Below are positions 38,013-50,984 of a stretch of 64,000 bases of DNA, piece after piece. Made by a program: the position numbers and the translations under genes. The stretch lies in contig OX387185.1 of assembly GCA_947561395.2 (NCBI GenBank), positions 32,220,213 to 32,284,212 on the forward strand. Reading direction: 5' to 3'. A model generated the notes under the pieces. It was not told where the DNA came from, made no database searches, and worked only from the letters and a program-made list of their open reading frames with translations. Numbering within the stretch: the first letter of the stretch is position 1; the number at the start of each line of letters is the position of its first letter. Source of the stretch: Buxus sempervirens (taxonomy: Eukaryota; Streptophyta; Magnoliopsida; Buxales; Buxaceae).

Positions 38013-38589
38013 AATCGAAAAATTACGGATTTGCCCTTCGACTTGACCGATTCGACCGATTTGACACTTTTGGATATCTACGGATTGCCCCGTACGAATT
38101 TTTGTTTAGTCCTTGAGATTTTTGGATATTCAAGATTTAGTCCCCGAGATATTTCGCTGCGTTGGCAGCCACGTGTGCAGTTCCTGCGCCACGTGTGCAG
38201 TTTCCGGCTTTTGCAGCCCGGAAACTTCGACAGCTTATATCTCTTTCATCTGATCTCCGATTTGAGCAAACTCAATTGCGTTGAACTTGTATCGGAGCCC
38301 TCTATTCAATGACATATGGTTAAGCACTTGGCACGGGGTTCGAGGAAAAGTCAACTCTCGGCTCATCCTTAAGTTTGACCGCCCGCAGAACCCTCATCCG
38401 GACTCTGATTCCAGCAAACTCAGTTGCGTTGGAACCGTGTCGAGATTCTCTATCCATTGAGATAAAGTAATGCGGCCAAATTTTATTTGATTAAAAGGTC
38501 AACTTTCCACCCCTCAGGGTTTGACTTTTTAGCCAGATTCTGCATTTTTGGCTTTTTTGGGAGCGCAAAAATGAGGTGCTTACACCTAT

Positions 38590-38970
38590 ATTTGGATTGG
38601 AGTTATGTCATCTTGCTGAGGTCTGACTCGAATCACATTACTAGAATTTTTGTTATCTCCTTTCCTGTCCTTTTCTCACATTTTTGCCAACAATATCAGC
38701 AATGATGGTGCAGATTATTATTTCATTTTTTATCAATTTAATTATCTTCAGTTACCTTGTTATTATATGTTTTCTTTTTTTCTCTTTTATCGATTATGAA
38801 GGTTTTATATATATAAAGCGAAGAAAAAAAATTGTTACCTTGTTATTATATTTTTTTATTATTTGGATGCTCAAGATACAATAAATCTTATGTGGACCAA
38901 CCTCTTGTTGAAATAAAATCTCTTTAGCATTGTTGCTGTAACTTTATTGTTGTTACTTTCTTTATATTCG
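38590..38970. other. Spacer between solo LTRs D and E
   Basis: About 380 bases of T-rich sequence lie between the two insertions. It continues the host sequence after the MO25 fragment. No further MO25 exon is recognisable. Confidence 0.5.
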
Positions 38971-38975
38971 CCTAC

Positions 38976-41404
38976 TGTGAGACATGGAAATGTCACCTAA
39001 GATGAACTCTGATATCATCACATGGGGATCGATAAAAATAGAGAGTCGCCACCCTTCTGGTTAAGGTGTGAATGGACACCAAAGGGATCACATAATGCCA
39101 AATAGAGCCAAAGTAGCTCTAATACAAGGGAAAATCCAGAGATCAGGTAAGGGGAATAGGTTATGAGCAGGGGAAGGTGTTAGGCACCCCCACTCATCCG
39201 TACAAGACGGTTGCCACATGCTTGCTCATACTAAAGATTGCTTGCTTATCAAAAATAGACAAAGGATGCTTAAAAGTAAGCAAAATGTAGGTGATTATTC
39301 CGTATGAGCAGTCCAATGAATTTGGACTCTCCTCATGGATATATCACTTCTAGAACTTCATGAATGAATCCAAATCAAAGTAAAAATGAAGAGAAATCAA
39401 GGCAAGGTAAAATCTGGAAAAAATTTGATTGCAAGAGCTTGAAAGCTTTGATTAACCGCAAATCACTCAATTTAAATCCAAATCAAATGAAACCAAGGCC
39501 ATTTGATAGCTGATATGAATTAGAATATTTAGTAAGAAAATCATCTCATTCCGATTTAAAACAAGGGAGAAACACTCTACGAAAATCTGCTGTTGTTACT
39601 CAGAAAAAGAGGCGAGTAAGCATTTTTGAAACCCTATTCGTGGAGTTTGGCTCCATATAAATCCATAAAAACTTGCCTAGATGAAGTATGCGGTGCCATA
39701 TTTCAAACGAAGTAGGTCTTACACCAAACTCCATCCATTTGTGACTTGTGCGTCCTCTTGAACGTGCCTAGAGGATCACGGATTAACCCAGAACTCTGTT
39801 ATAGAGCCACTCTGAGTCAATCAAGCACACAAGCCACAAATCCAAACAAAATCTCATGAAACCTGCTGGAATGGAAAATACACTCTTCAAGTAAAACACA
39901 GAGACTGAAATCACTCAAAACGGATTAAAAATGAGCAAGAGGTGCTCAATCAAAGTGGCAAGTTCAGCAATCTGGACTGAACTGACCTGTTGACTTTGAA
40001 CAGATGGTGTCAAAAATTGGCTTCATAAAAATGAATGAAAATTTCCAGATACAAAGTAGGCTTTCCCATCTATCACATGTCTTTGGAATCACTCAAAAAT
40101 TCATCCAGAGGATGAAGTTATAAGCATTCTAAGACAGGCCACAGATGCTGCCCTGTTTTGAAGATTTTTGAATAAAAGGCCAAAATCAGTGTATGTGTGC
40201 AAGTGGATTTGACCAAAACAACTGGAAACCATGAAAAACAGTCTCATGAAGTTCTAAAAATTCATTCTAAAGCCAATGATCTCGGATTTCCCATAGTAAA
40301 CATGGAAAACCCAAGATCTAGCTTATCCTTGCAAAGACAGTGAAAATTGTGTTTGGTGGTGATGGAAATCATATTTCTAGGAGAAGGTTGGAATCCATTG
40401 CTATTGAGAGCATGGATTCGTATATCTTCTCCAAAGACAAATACTAAACATATCAGAGAAGCAACCATAGGTTCAGAATAACCAATAAATATGCTCTTCA
40501 TCATATGTAGGTTCTAAGCCTAGAGGATCCATTCCAACTTCTTTTTCCCAAGGCTCTCTCTTCACGTTTTACAGCTAGAGAGGATTCCCAGGTACTTTGG
40601 AAGAGGTTTGGGGCTACAAAACAATCAACCAGGCCTTACATTACAAAAAGGTAGAAGTTGGGAGTTGGAAAATGTAAAGAGAATACTAGAAAGCTAAATA
40701 GAGCTTTACCTTGGTAGCTTGAGCCTTGAGTAGACAATCTAGCAGAGTTTCCCTTCTTCTTGCAGAGCATCAATGCTTCAAATTGCCAGCCATTTGCAAG
40801 AGGAGGACCCCTCTATTTATAGGCACAACCAAGGGCATAAAAGTCCCAAGGATATGCCTAAAAACCCTTCTAGATTATTCCAATTCCCATTAAAGGCTTG
40901 AATTGGAGTAATTTCGCAAGTTTCGGAGGGTAAAACAGGGAGTTCAAGTCCCCAAGAGAGAGGTAATATGAGTAAATAAGGCTCAGAGATCGAGCCTTTT
41001 AGCAAATGCACGAAACAAGCAAAACCGCATACACAATGCGGTTTCCACAAAACCGTCACTTTATATGCGGTTTCCATTCAAATTCACCTCAACCGCACAT
41101 ACAGGGTGGTTCAAATTTAGTTACGCTCCTCATGATTGCTGTCGATGTGGCCTAACGGCCTAAGCTTCTAGAAGCCACGTGGCAGCTCACGCAAGAAGCA
41201 TGAACCTCAACCGTGCTGTGTGCACGGTCGCAACCGCATACACAGGGCGGTTGAGACCAAATTCACAAAAACCGCATATACAGTGCGGTTAGCACCCCTT
41301 TTGAGTATTTCTGAATTTTTGACACATGCCAAAGTTCAAATAAAACATTTAAAATTCATTTTGATTTGTTCTCTCATATTGAAGTGTAATTTGGGGTGTC
41401 TACA
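38976..41404 (-). mobile_element. Solo LTR E (2429 bp, minus strand)
   Basis: On the minus strand it starts TGTAGACACCCCAAATTACA and ends ATGTCTCACA. The flanks are CCTAC (38971-38975) and ACTAC (41405-41409), a 5-bp target duplication with one mismatch, so the insertion is older or the border slightly altered. GGCGACTC near the LTR end recalls LTRs D and F. TATAAATAGAG is at 40821-40811, with hairpin repeats at 41022-41290 upstream of it. No internal region remains. Confidence 0.82.
41022..41290 (-). promoter_or_regulatory. Hairpin array upstream of the LTR E TATA box
   Basis: Inverted repeats of the form AACCGCATA(C/T)ACA(G/A)TGCGGTT lie at 41022-41044, 41231-41253 and 41269-41290. More diverged copies are at 41050-41073, 41091-41111 and 41210-41230. 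The TATA box (40821-40811, minus) is about 200 bases downstream. The layout parallels LTRs D and F, but the stem sequence is unrelated. Confidence 0.65.
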
Positions 41405-41734
41405 ACTACCACTGACTTTGTTTAGGTGTAGATTGTTCAATAAGTTGACCTAAGTTAGGTTAAAGATATTGTTAGGATCCAGAGAGACTGTTGTTTACAT
41501 TATGGTAAAAGTAGTTTTAGTGCATATCTAGAACTAGAATAATAGATAGGTGATATTGGGTTCCTGGATACACACACTCTCATAACCCCCTAGCCCTCTT
41601 TTCTTTTCTCTTCTCCTTTTTATCCTATTAAATATATTGGTCATACAAAGTCACATAGTCCAGACAAAAAGTGTTGATTTGTATGGTTTCAAGGGGGAGC
41701 ATATGGCTTCCACAACAAATAAGAAGGAAAAGCA

Positions 41735-42175
41735 CACTACAAAAAAGCGGGGTTTTAGCGGCGGTAGCCAATTACCGCCGCTTAAAGCGCTTAAATAAAT
41801 TTAAGCGGCGGGAGACATTGTATCGTCGTTGAAACAACTCTTTAGCGGCGGTAAATTGTTACCGCCGCTAAAAATAATGGCGCGAACTTGAATTTTCGCG
41901 CGAAGGTTTGGCACGTGTTTTTACCAGCGGTAGTGCTGCTGGTAATAATGCAAACTACCGCCGGGTAAAATAATATTTGTTATGTTCTCTTAAATTAAAA
42001 TATATATTTTTCGTGGCGGTAATTACCGCTGCGAAAAATATTTTTTGCGGCGGTAACTAATTACCGCCACTAAAAGGTTATAATCCCAATCGCCCAACGC
42101 CGCAAAAAGGTTATAATCCCAATCGCACGAACTGGGTTTTTAGCGGCGGTAATAAGTTACTGCCGCTAAAAGAGT
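41735..42175 (+). mobile_element. CACTA transposon terminus with subterminal repeats
   Basis: CACTACAAAAAAGCGGGG begins at 41735 and matches the terminal inverted repeat of plant En/Spm (CACTA) transposons. Repeats of TTAGCGGCGGTAA and TTACCGCCGCTAAA follow in both orientations to about 42170, as in CACTA subterminal regions that bind transposase. No matching TTTTTTGTAGTG end was seen to the right, so the element is truncated or its other end is lost. No transposase was recognised. Confidence 0.75.
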
Positions 42176-42203
42176 ATAAATCCCCAATTCACGTGAATTG
42201 GGG
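42175..42203 (+). promoter_or_regulatory. TATA box followed by a perfect 22-bp palindrome
   Basis: TATAAAT at 42175-42181 is followed directly by a perfect 22-base palindrome at 42182-42203 centred on CACGTG (the G-box core). An open frame rich in Ala, Val, Pro and Cys runs from 42193 to 42417, but it overlaps the palindrome and its coding status is doubtful. Confidence 0.5.
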
Positions 42204-45200
42204 TTTTCTTCTCTGCGCGAAACTTTGCTTCTTGCCGGGGTTTGCTTGCTGCCGCCGTTTGCTCGTTGCCGTCGCCAAGGTGCCGTCGCCGTTCTCTGTC
42301 GCCAAGCCGCCGTTTGATGCAGGGGGATCCGAGACAGATGATGCGGAGCTGTCAGATTGTACATTGATGGCGCTGGAATACCATGAGTTGGCAGAGCATC
42401 GCAAAGGCAGGAAGTGATGGTGATATCTTTCTAATTGGGGTAGTTTTGAGCGCGTTTTAGTATTTTGGCCATAACTTTGGCTACGGTTATCGGAATCGCG
42501 CATATGACCCCAATTCGGAAAGATATTTCCGGTGCGCACGCCATGCTACATGACTAAAGTCGATGTGCCCCTTTATCGACCTCCAAATCCGCTGTTTTCC
42601 CCTCCGAATTGCTATTCTTAGTTATTTGTTGCTATTTTTGGTAATACTTCGTTTGTTAATTAGGAAGTGATTTTAAAACCGATTTGGGCTAGATTTTTCA
42701 TAGGATGCTTATTTATTTCTATATTTTATTTAGGCATGCCTTAAGGGATTTTGCCGTTTTTAGTAACTTTCTAGTATAGACGATTTTGGCTATAAAGTCC
42801 GGCTTGTGGACTCAGTTTAGGGGACTTGATGAATTAATATTGAATTGAACCTCAGAGACGTTTTTCTCTGTGTTTTGGGCAAGCTGCTTGTGTTCTTCCC
42901 TGTTTATCATCTGTTTGAACTAGCCTACAGAATAATCTCTATTCTGTTTGGCGTCACCGTTCTCCATCGCCAAGCCGCCGTCGCCGTTCCCAGGTATGTT
43001 CGCTGCATATTTTTTTCCTATATACTTATGAAGCAATGGTTGGAGCATATTCAATGCAACTACTTGGGGTATAAAACAACATTGTCTATCCAAAACAAGG
43101 ATTTCTGGACGGTACCACACCACTGCTCACATGTGATGAGATAACCAAGAATCGTAAGAGAAATTTTAATATGGTTTTTAAGTGCTTGTGGGCAAAAATT
43201 ATGCTTTAAAATATTACTAGTTTGTGGAAAAAATTAGTATCTAAATCCATTACATGGTTCCATCAAATAAAAAAAATCCATTAAGATGGAATTGATGTCT
43301 CCTATGATTATTTTAAGGCTTATTTTCTCATGCAACTTTGCCATCGATTAGCATTTTCTAACCATCTATGCAAGCCTTGCAACAAGGTCCAACCATGCTA
43401 AGACCCTCATTTTCTCCCACTTGTTGAAGTTTGATTATATAATTCATATTGCAGGTTCAAGTTGCTTAACCCAACAAAGTTTTTCTCACCCTTCTTGTCT
43501 ATATTCCCACCCTTGTTCACCCACCTTGTTGTGTGTATATGTGTATATGCATATGATACACATATATTAGCCCATTCAACAGTATTCTCTTTTTATGAGT
43601 GAAAAGAAGAAATAAGAACACTAAAACCACTGGATAATCTAGTAATTATCTGGATCTGTTTGCATGCTCTAAATTTTTTTAGAAGTCCCTGAATGATATC
43701 GGTGCCGTGTATGTGTGTGTGTTTATGTGTAATTAATAAGTTGATTAAGACATTATAGCATTAGTAAGTTGTGTGTTTGACATGGTTGTTCTGCCCGTTT
43801 TATCTCAGCCATTTCCAAATAATTGGTTGAAGAAAAATATGTAGAAGCATTGAATATGCAATATATTAGAAGCAAAATTATGGCGATGATATAATGTTTA
43901 GAGATGATAAAAGTAAGCCTGCGAGTATTAACAGGTTTACATGTGCTTGAAATTCAGATTTATGAGAGTGAAATTGCTGTTTTCATTATATTTGAATCTA
44001 ATAATAAATCCAAAATTCGATTAAACAGACTTATGTTTACCATAAGTCCACTAAATTAAATAGTACGTTAATTCTAAAATTATAATACCTTTACAAAATT
44101 TAATTTAACTATTATAAATCTAATTTAATGATTCTAACCCTAAATGGTATCTAACAAATATAGACAACCATGTAAAAAGACCTAAAAGGTCTTAAAAATA
44201 TAAAATAATAACAAAATAATCAGTAAGATCTTTATTAGGTTGAATATAGATGAATCATACTTGAATCCAGATATAATTGGATCCGAATATTCGAACAATC
44301 AAATATAATTGGAGATCCATATTTGGCTCGAATTGGATAGGATTAGAATTTTTATTCGACCCAATGATAGCCCTAAGTGGTGCTTCTTATATGTGGAGGC
44401 ATTTTAATTATTTCTCTCTTTGACCCTTTAATTCCCACCTTAAGTTTCGTTGAATTAATAGCCAACCAATAATTGAGGCATAAGAGTATGGACAGTAGTG
44501 ATAATAAGGTAGAAGGGATTATATAATCTGATTGATTATGTAATTTTGAAATTTTTTTCATGGTTGATAAAGGTTATGCTATAAAATAATAATATATTTA
44601 TTTATTAGTAAGAAATTATTACTTATTTTTGTAATCATAACTTATTTATAACTGATAACAATTATTTTAGTCATCCTTTTTTTTTTCTATATAAATGCAC
44701 AGTAATTCATTAAACTAAAAGAAAAAAGGAATAGGTACTTACCAACCAAGTAAGTCTTCCTTTCAGGTTTTCATTTCAAATTTTCATTGCTCCTTGAAAG
44801 CTTTGACTTCATTATCCTACCCTAATTACTTTGGGCACTTCTCTCTATACATAAATGTGAGAAGCAATGGTTGGAGCTTTGGAAGTTTACGGACACCCCC
44901 TTTATATCAATGCAAGCCATAATGCTCCACATGTTTGTTTTTTTTTCTTTTATTTCAAGTCTTATGGAAAATGTCCATTTTAGTATTTGCCTTTTTATAG
45001 CTTATGATAAACTCAAATTTCACATTGTAATTTTTGGTATTCGTTTTGCTGTCTTCAATTTCTTTCAAAAATCAAAAGATTAGATTGATAAGTTCAATTT
45101 CTCAAGATCAAGTCATGGTTGGCTCTGCCGCCTTTTAAGGACTCTAGAAGTACTGAAACAGATCAACAAATGCCCCCTAGCTTGATATCTGTACCTATGT

Positions 45201-48200
45201 TCAACAAATACCGCCTACCAGGCTCTGCTGAGGAATAGCTTTCGGATTATCATCCGACTGCGATTGAAGGCAACCTAGGGGAACTAACTGGTATTTTCTT
45301 GATGCGCATCAAGAAAATTATTATCTGCAAGGAGGACCTAAAAAAATGAAATTAATAGAGAGCCTCGTCCTCTTTCCAAGCTAATTCAAGTGCAGGAATC
45401 AGGGACAGAAGGATCAATAAATATTGATGAGAACATCGAGTGTGGTACCCATATCATCTATTTATGTGGGTCTATAAAAGATTTTATTCTCAGAAACCAG
45501 CAGATTCAAGAAGTTTATGTCAAATTTGTTGTGGTAGGACTAAGATGAACATTTGTTGCTGCAAAATATGGATTACATATTTGTATTCAATGCACATTAC
45601 AATGCGGTAGAAAGAGTTGGATGGTCTAAAGTTAGGGCAAGAAGGTAGAGTTGAATTCTGATTATTTGGAGATCAATTGGAAGCATAAGAAGTCATTGAC
45701 ATGTGTAGGTGGATGGTAATTTAATTTCATATCAGTACAACTTATTTTTGGTTCCCAATTGAAATTGTATGGCTTACCGAGTCATACATTCTAGAACCAT
45801 GGACATTGGATTTTCATCTTGGATGACTAAGTTATTGCAAAGATTCACACCTCACTTGCAGCTTTGACGGGCAACACATCTAACCTTTGAAGACTTTGAA
45901 AAGAAAAGCAGTGTCTACATAATGAAGTGGCTATGATGGTAAAGTATATATGATATACATTTCAGTTGATAAGCAAAGAGATTGGCTATTATAAAACCCA
46001 TTAACATCACTGCTAATGGGTTGGGACTTCTAGAAGTGTATCATAACAATGAGTGATGGAAATTGCAAAGTACATTATTTGAACCTGTTCTGTTCTTTTC
46101 AAGACTGGAATTTCTATGTATATTATATGTGATCCACATCAATAGATATTTGCTTGATTATTGGAGGTTAGAAGGAACAAGGTAACGAGCCTTAAGGTAA
46201 TTATTTTGCTGCATTATATAGATATATGCAATTGTTGTATTTGCTATTAGGGATTATTCCATAGCGACTTAATATTAAATCCCTACAGATTTAAATTTTA
46301 GCACATTGGACATGTGAATGAAATAATGGGGCAAGTGGAGCTCTCCAAATAAGCTGCAACATGCAAAATCCAACATTTCATAAGGTTCCCAAGTCTGAAG
46401 CCTTTCATCAGACAATCTTTATCTTTTTGATTAATATTTCTTGATAAAGAATGTCATAAAACATAATTTAGGGTTAAGAGTTAAATATCTTGGGTTGGCA
46501 GGTGTTTTTTACACAATACCAGTTGATAAATGGGCTACAATCAAAGCTTTTTGGAGCCGAAAAGGTATGCATGCCACTTTTATTACACCCACTGTATTCA
46601 ATGGCATTGTGACCAGATCACTTGCCTCTTGTGTTTTAACATTTAGATCTTGGGGTAATGTTTAGGTATTCATTTTATTTAGTTTTTCAAATGACACTTG
46701 GTTAATATTTGTCATACTGTGAAATTTTTTTGTTATTGTGCTATGTCAAACATAAATAATATTCATTGCTTATGACTGCAAATGCATGAATCATCGTTAA
46801 ACATATACCATGTTTGCTTTATGCTAATTAAAATACCGTGGTTGATTTTATTCTAAAATGCCATGGAACCAGCTAAAGTCTACCAAAAAACTTAATTGAT
46901 TTTCAAAATGCTACAAGCGATGCTTCTTGAACAAAAGTGAGAAATCATGTCTAACTCTATCCAAACAAACTGTGTAACTAGCGTTATAATCTAATTTGCT
47001 TTACAATGAGAATTTGGGGCTTGGGAACTTTTTGATGGAGGTTGGATCCATGAAAGATGTATAAAAAATTGGTAAAAGAATTTCATGCCAATATCATGTA
47101 TTCATTTTGTGCAGGTTACGCCTTTGTATGTTTTAGAATCCTTATAATCCCCCAGCTGTGTTTTCTGATTCCAATTTTTCACAGAATATAACCCAAAGCT
47201 ACTGGAGTCAACCACCTAGATCACCAAACAATATGCTGTGAAGGTATGATGTATTCAAGATTACCCGCTTCACCCCAGCTTCTCTTCCTTGCATGGACAT
47301 TTAGTGCCAGAAGTGTAAGAATTGGAAATTATTTTTCCCCTGCTTGGTAATAAAAATTTTGAAACTAAATAAAAAAGGGGAAAGCCCCAACTACTTGGAA
47401 TGAGGCGTTTAGTCGATGTTGTCATTTTTAGTGAGAAACCTTCCCATGTTTTGTTCTTAGATATTTTCTATTTCCTGTTTTCCTTTGATCTCTCTGAAAT
47501 TTTTTTATTGCTCCTTGAATTTATATTTTGTTTTGCCTTTTGAAATTTTAATCCTTATTACAGCCCTGAGTTTATTTGTTTGACAAGTATATCTATATTT
47601 GCTTTCTTGTCAAATGCTTTCTAAAGGTTAGGACTTCAGGTCTTGGTTACCATAAACATTCTCATTTTGTTTAGTACTACTATTATCGATTCTCACCTTG
47701 CAGGGAAAAATTTTTGTTCACATTTAGGATTCACCTGTCTTTAAATATATTAACAACCTTCCTCATTTAAAGCCTGTGAAACCTTTGTTTTAGGTCTAAA
47801 AAAGTGAAAATGGGGAACTTGTAACTTTATAGAATGCCAGTGAAACCTTAAAAAATTAGCCACAATAAACCCTTTCATCTGCTCTACCAATCTAGCAGCA
47901 TATATTATTTGGGAACTTCAGAATGAGTGGTAAGGATTCTGATACAATCATTAGCACTAATATAGACTCCATTACAGACTACTTTCTACTGTTAAAAATT
48001 ATTTTTTTATGAGAGCCATTATTTATAGCCGAAGTGTATCAATGACAATTTGATTTCCTATACACTCTTGGTGTACATATATTTATTTTTTAGACTTGCT
48101 TCTTTTTTTAATATAATCTAGCCCCCACTATTACTGATAAAAGAAAATTTGTTTATACATTCCAATTTGATTTCGTGTTCATTTATTATAATGAATTCAG

Positions 48201-49444
48201 CAAATCAATACTGCAATTAACTTTTATTTTGGCAAATACATTATGAACTCTAGAATTAATCTCCTAAAGCATGCCAAAAATGTTTCATAACGTTAGTCGT
48301 TCAATATAAAAATTAGTTATTTATGTTAGTTAACTTCTTTGGTAGCTCACTTAAGCTTTTATTTCTTGATGGTTATTTTCTAGCCTAAGTCTCTGATGTT
48401 TGATCATTTTCTCTTGTGGCTATGTGGCCATCCAATGCAAGTTAACAAAAAAGAGGGCTCTTCTATGGAAACCAATTAGCCTTCCTTTGACTTTTTTATG
48501 AATAGGCCGGTGATGCAATGTATATTAAGTTAGCAGCCTATGGGAGAATTTTACTTCAGTCATTTGACACCTTCGGAAAATTAATGCATTATTCTCTATG
48601 AGTATATAAGCTACAGATATGGGAAGGGAAATTAGAGAATGATTCAGTGATTTATTTGTTACATTTAACAACACATTTGGAACTCCTAAAAAAAAAATGA
48701 GAAGCTATTGTCATGGACCTCATGTTTATCAATTATTTAATCTTTGCTAGTCTTTGGAAGGTTTAAAATCTTGAAGGATAGGTTACATGCATTGTTTTGC
48801 AAAGCTAAACATAGTCCGATTAAGTATGTAGTTGCGCTAGTGTGCTTACTTTGTTGTAACCTCAATTATGTTTTTATTTCTATACATTATTTTCTAGCCT
48901 AAGTTTCTCATCTATTGTTGTAACCTTGATTATGCTTTTATTTCTTGACATCCTTTTCTAGCCTGGGTTTCTCATCTACTATCATTTCCCCTTATTAAAT
49001 CTTCATTCATCCAATTTAAGTTCACAACAACAAGTGATTTAAGGCCAACAAGCTTTCCTTCAATTTTTATGAATGGATTAGTGATCCCAAGTACATTAAG
49101 CTGTTAGCCTTGGGAAGGATATATATTGTTTCCATTATAACTGGAATGCATAAATCAATTCGTAATTTAAAACCAAATCAATCCGATCAATTCGATAAAA
49201 CATATTATATTATATATTTATATCACAAGGCTAATTAACATACTGTCCGGCCATAACTATAGACGTTGCTTGGACTACAACTATACTATTTAGACTAGGA
49301 TTCTCAGGCCTTAGATCACAAGATCACTACACACAACACATTTCGGATAAGAAACATTTCGGGTAAGTCCCCTTTTATTGAGAAATACCAATCACATTGC
49401 TTGCACTGTTAGGCGGAATTAGTAATCTCAAGGATATATATTGT
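42204..49444. other. Non-coding or degenerate sequence; no gene recognised
   Basis: The first few hundred bases carry CGCCGTCGCCGTT-like repeats (42240-42310 and 42950-42990), probably CACTA interior. Around 45100-45500 the base composition looks faintly coding, but every frame is broken and I recognise no family. The open frame at 46441-46665 is unassigned. A diverged local duplication joins about 48360-48560 with 48940-49130. A 17-base AGGATATATATTGTTTC repeat flanks about 290 bases at 49121-49434. Confidence 0.4.
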
Positions 49445-50235
49445 TTCTATTAAAAAAATTAAGAAAAAACAAGTTATTGATGAGATTATTTGTGGGTTGT
49501 CATCTATTTTTTGCACTTGCAGGCCATTGGCTATGACTTTGACCACGATGATTACCATAGGTGCTGATCACATTCTCTCTCTTCCCCCTTTTTCTTCTAT
49601 CACTACTTTTTCCATCTTTGCATTTGTTTATTGAAATTTGTTATACTTCCTTTTCCATTGTTCAGTTTTGTTGATTGCCATATTGTATTCTCAACATTAT
49701 GTACCATATACATACTACATCCTTCTTCCTAAATGATTAATTTCTATTTATTCCCATTGGTAAGGTACACAAAAATATTTATCCACATAACGTAATTGCT
49801 AAGCCTTCCTTCTGCAACTAAGCTCAACATGGTTTCATGATTAATTTATATTAACAATACTATGAATCCTACTACTTGTGATAAGTCTATGGTGCCGTGT
49901 GTATAAAATTGAGCTGTATTGTTTATGATGGAATATGAATTTCAAGAAAAAAGTTTGCTTCAATTTGGAGTTGTGGAAACCATCTTCACTGTATTTTGTA
50001 GTGATTTTTTCGGGAATGTTTAACTTTTTGGTTGCATTATTATTCTTTTTATACTTGAGGTAATCATTGAATGCTCTTCTTTTGGTTGGAATAACTAAAC
50101 ATGGCTAAAAAGGCATCCTTGAGGCGTAATGAATATCTACATGTGAGGTGATAGGTGCTTTAACTGGTTTGTTGTGTACCTTATCATGAGTGTAAAACAG
50201 AAGGAAATTTGAGGCTCTATGACTCAAAACAAGAA
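49445..50235 (+). repeat. Dispersed duplication, copy 2 (HAD exon 4 and intron)
   Basis: Aligns with 31745-32510 in the same orientation. The exon at 49523-49560 (AIGYDFDHDDYH) is in frame between GCAG and GTGCTG, so this copy lacks the extra T of copy 1. The other HAD exons are absent here. After about 50235 similarity ends. Confidence 0.9.
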
Positions 50236-50984
50236 CTCTGTAACTCTTTGTCTTATTTGTTTCCATATCTGCCAACCAATTTCTTCTTGTTCTCTTAGGA
50301 ACTTGAGAATGAATTTCAGGGTTCCTCTCAAATAAGGACTTGTTTGATCCCCTAACTTACCGAACAAACATAAGATTGTCAATAAGGGATTTAGGCTTGT
50401 TTTGAAATTCTTTATCAAAATTTCTTAGTTCCAAAATAATTCAATAGGTGTTGTTTGGTCTACTACCGTGTAGATAATGCATTAACTTAAAAAACATGAA
50501 ACTAAATTTTTTATATTTCAAGATTGTCATTTGTGTTCACAATATCTTCATGTTAAATTGTATAGCATTTCTCTATCAAAGATCAAATTCATTATCTGCT
50601 ATTTGTAAATGGAAGGGCATGATTGGTAACGCCAATGAGCTACCGAAGACGAATGATTGGCAAGCACTTCTCAAGAAGGATCAGGTGATAGTACAATTCG
50701 AGCTAAAACAAAGGGTTCTTTGTTGGTATTGATTTAAGCTTTAGTTTTTATTTGATAAAAGAATTACATTATATCTGATTGGGTAGTGAATTAAGTTCAT
50801 TTTGATCCATTATATGTATCTGTCATTTAATATTGATTAGCTTATGGGAATGTAGTGGAGCAGCTACGCATGGAGAAGAGAGGTCAAGTGTTAAAGAGAT
50901 GGGAGGATTGGAGGATAGTTCCTGCTCTTACTTAAAAGTGCATTGTCAATTCAGACATTCACGTTGTAGGAACCTCCAAGTCAT
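50236..50984. other. Non-coding flank of LTR element F
   Basis: AT-rich sequence with an unassigned open frame at 50496-50732. No domain was recognised. The five bases before element F are GTCAT (50980-50984), the expected target duplication; its partner lies beyond the window. Confidence 0.45.

Larger units (their letters stand above)
34977..38584 (-). mobile_element. Solo LTR D (3608 bp, minus strand)
   Basis: On the minus strand it starts TGTAAGCACCTCATTTTTGC and ends GCGCGCACA. The target duplication CCTAT is perfect (34972-34976 and 38585-38589). Its first 30 bases align with the start of LTR F (TGTTAGCACCTGATTTTTGC), and both end GCGCACA with GGCGACTCC nearby, so D and F are related families. 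A TATAAAA box lies at 37753-37747 (minus) just after a hairpin array at 37765-38012. No internal region remains. The open frames inside are not supported as genes. Confidence 0.92.

Noticed and set aside
38031..38312. Open frame of 93 residues in LTR D
   Set aside because: It is within a solo LTR and antisense to it; no homology is recognisable.
45100..45500. Possible degenerate coding region
   Set aside because: All frames hold several stops, and I could not match any family with confidence.
50840..50865. Possible right end of the CACTA element (TGTAGTGG)
   Set aside because: It lacks the T-run of the terminal repeat, and no subterminal GCGGCGG repeats precede it.
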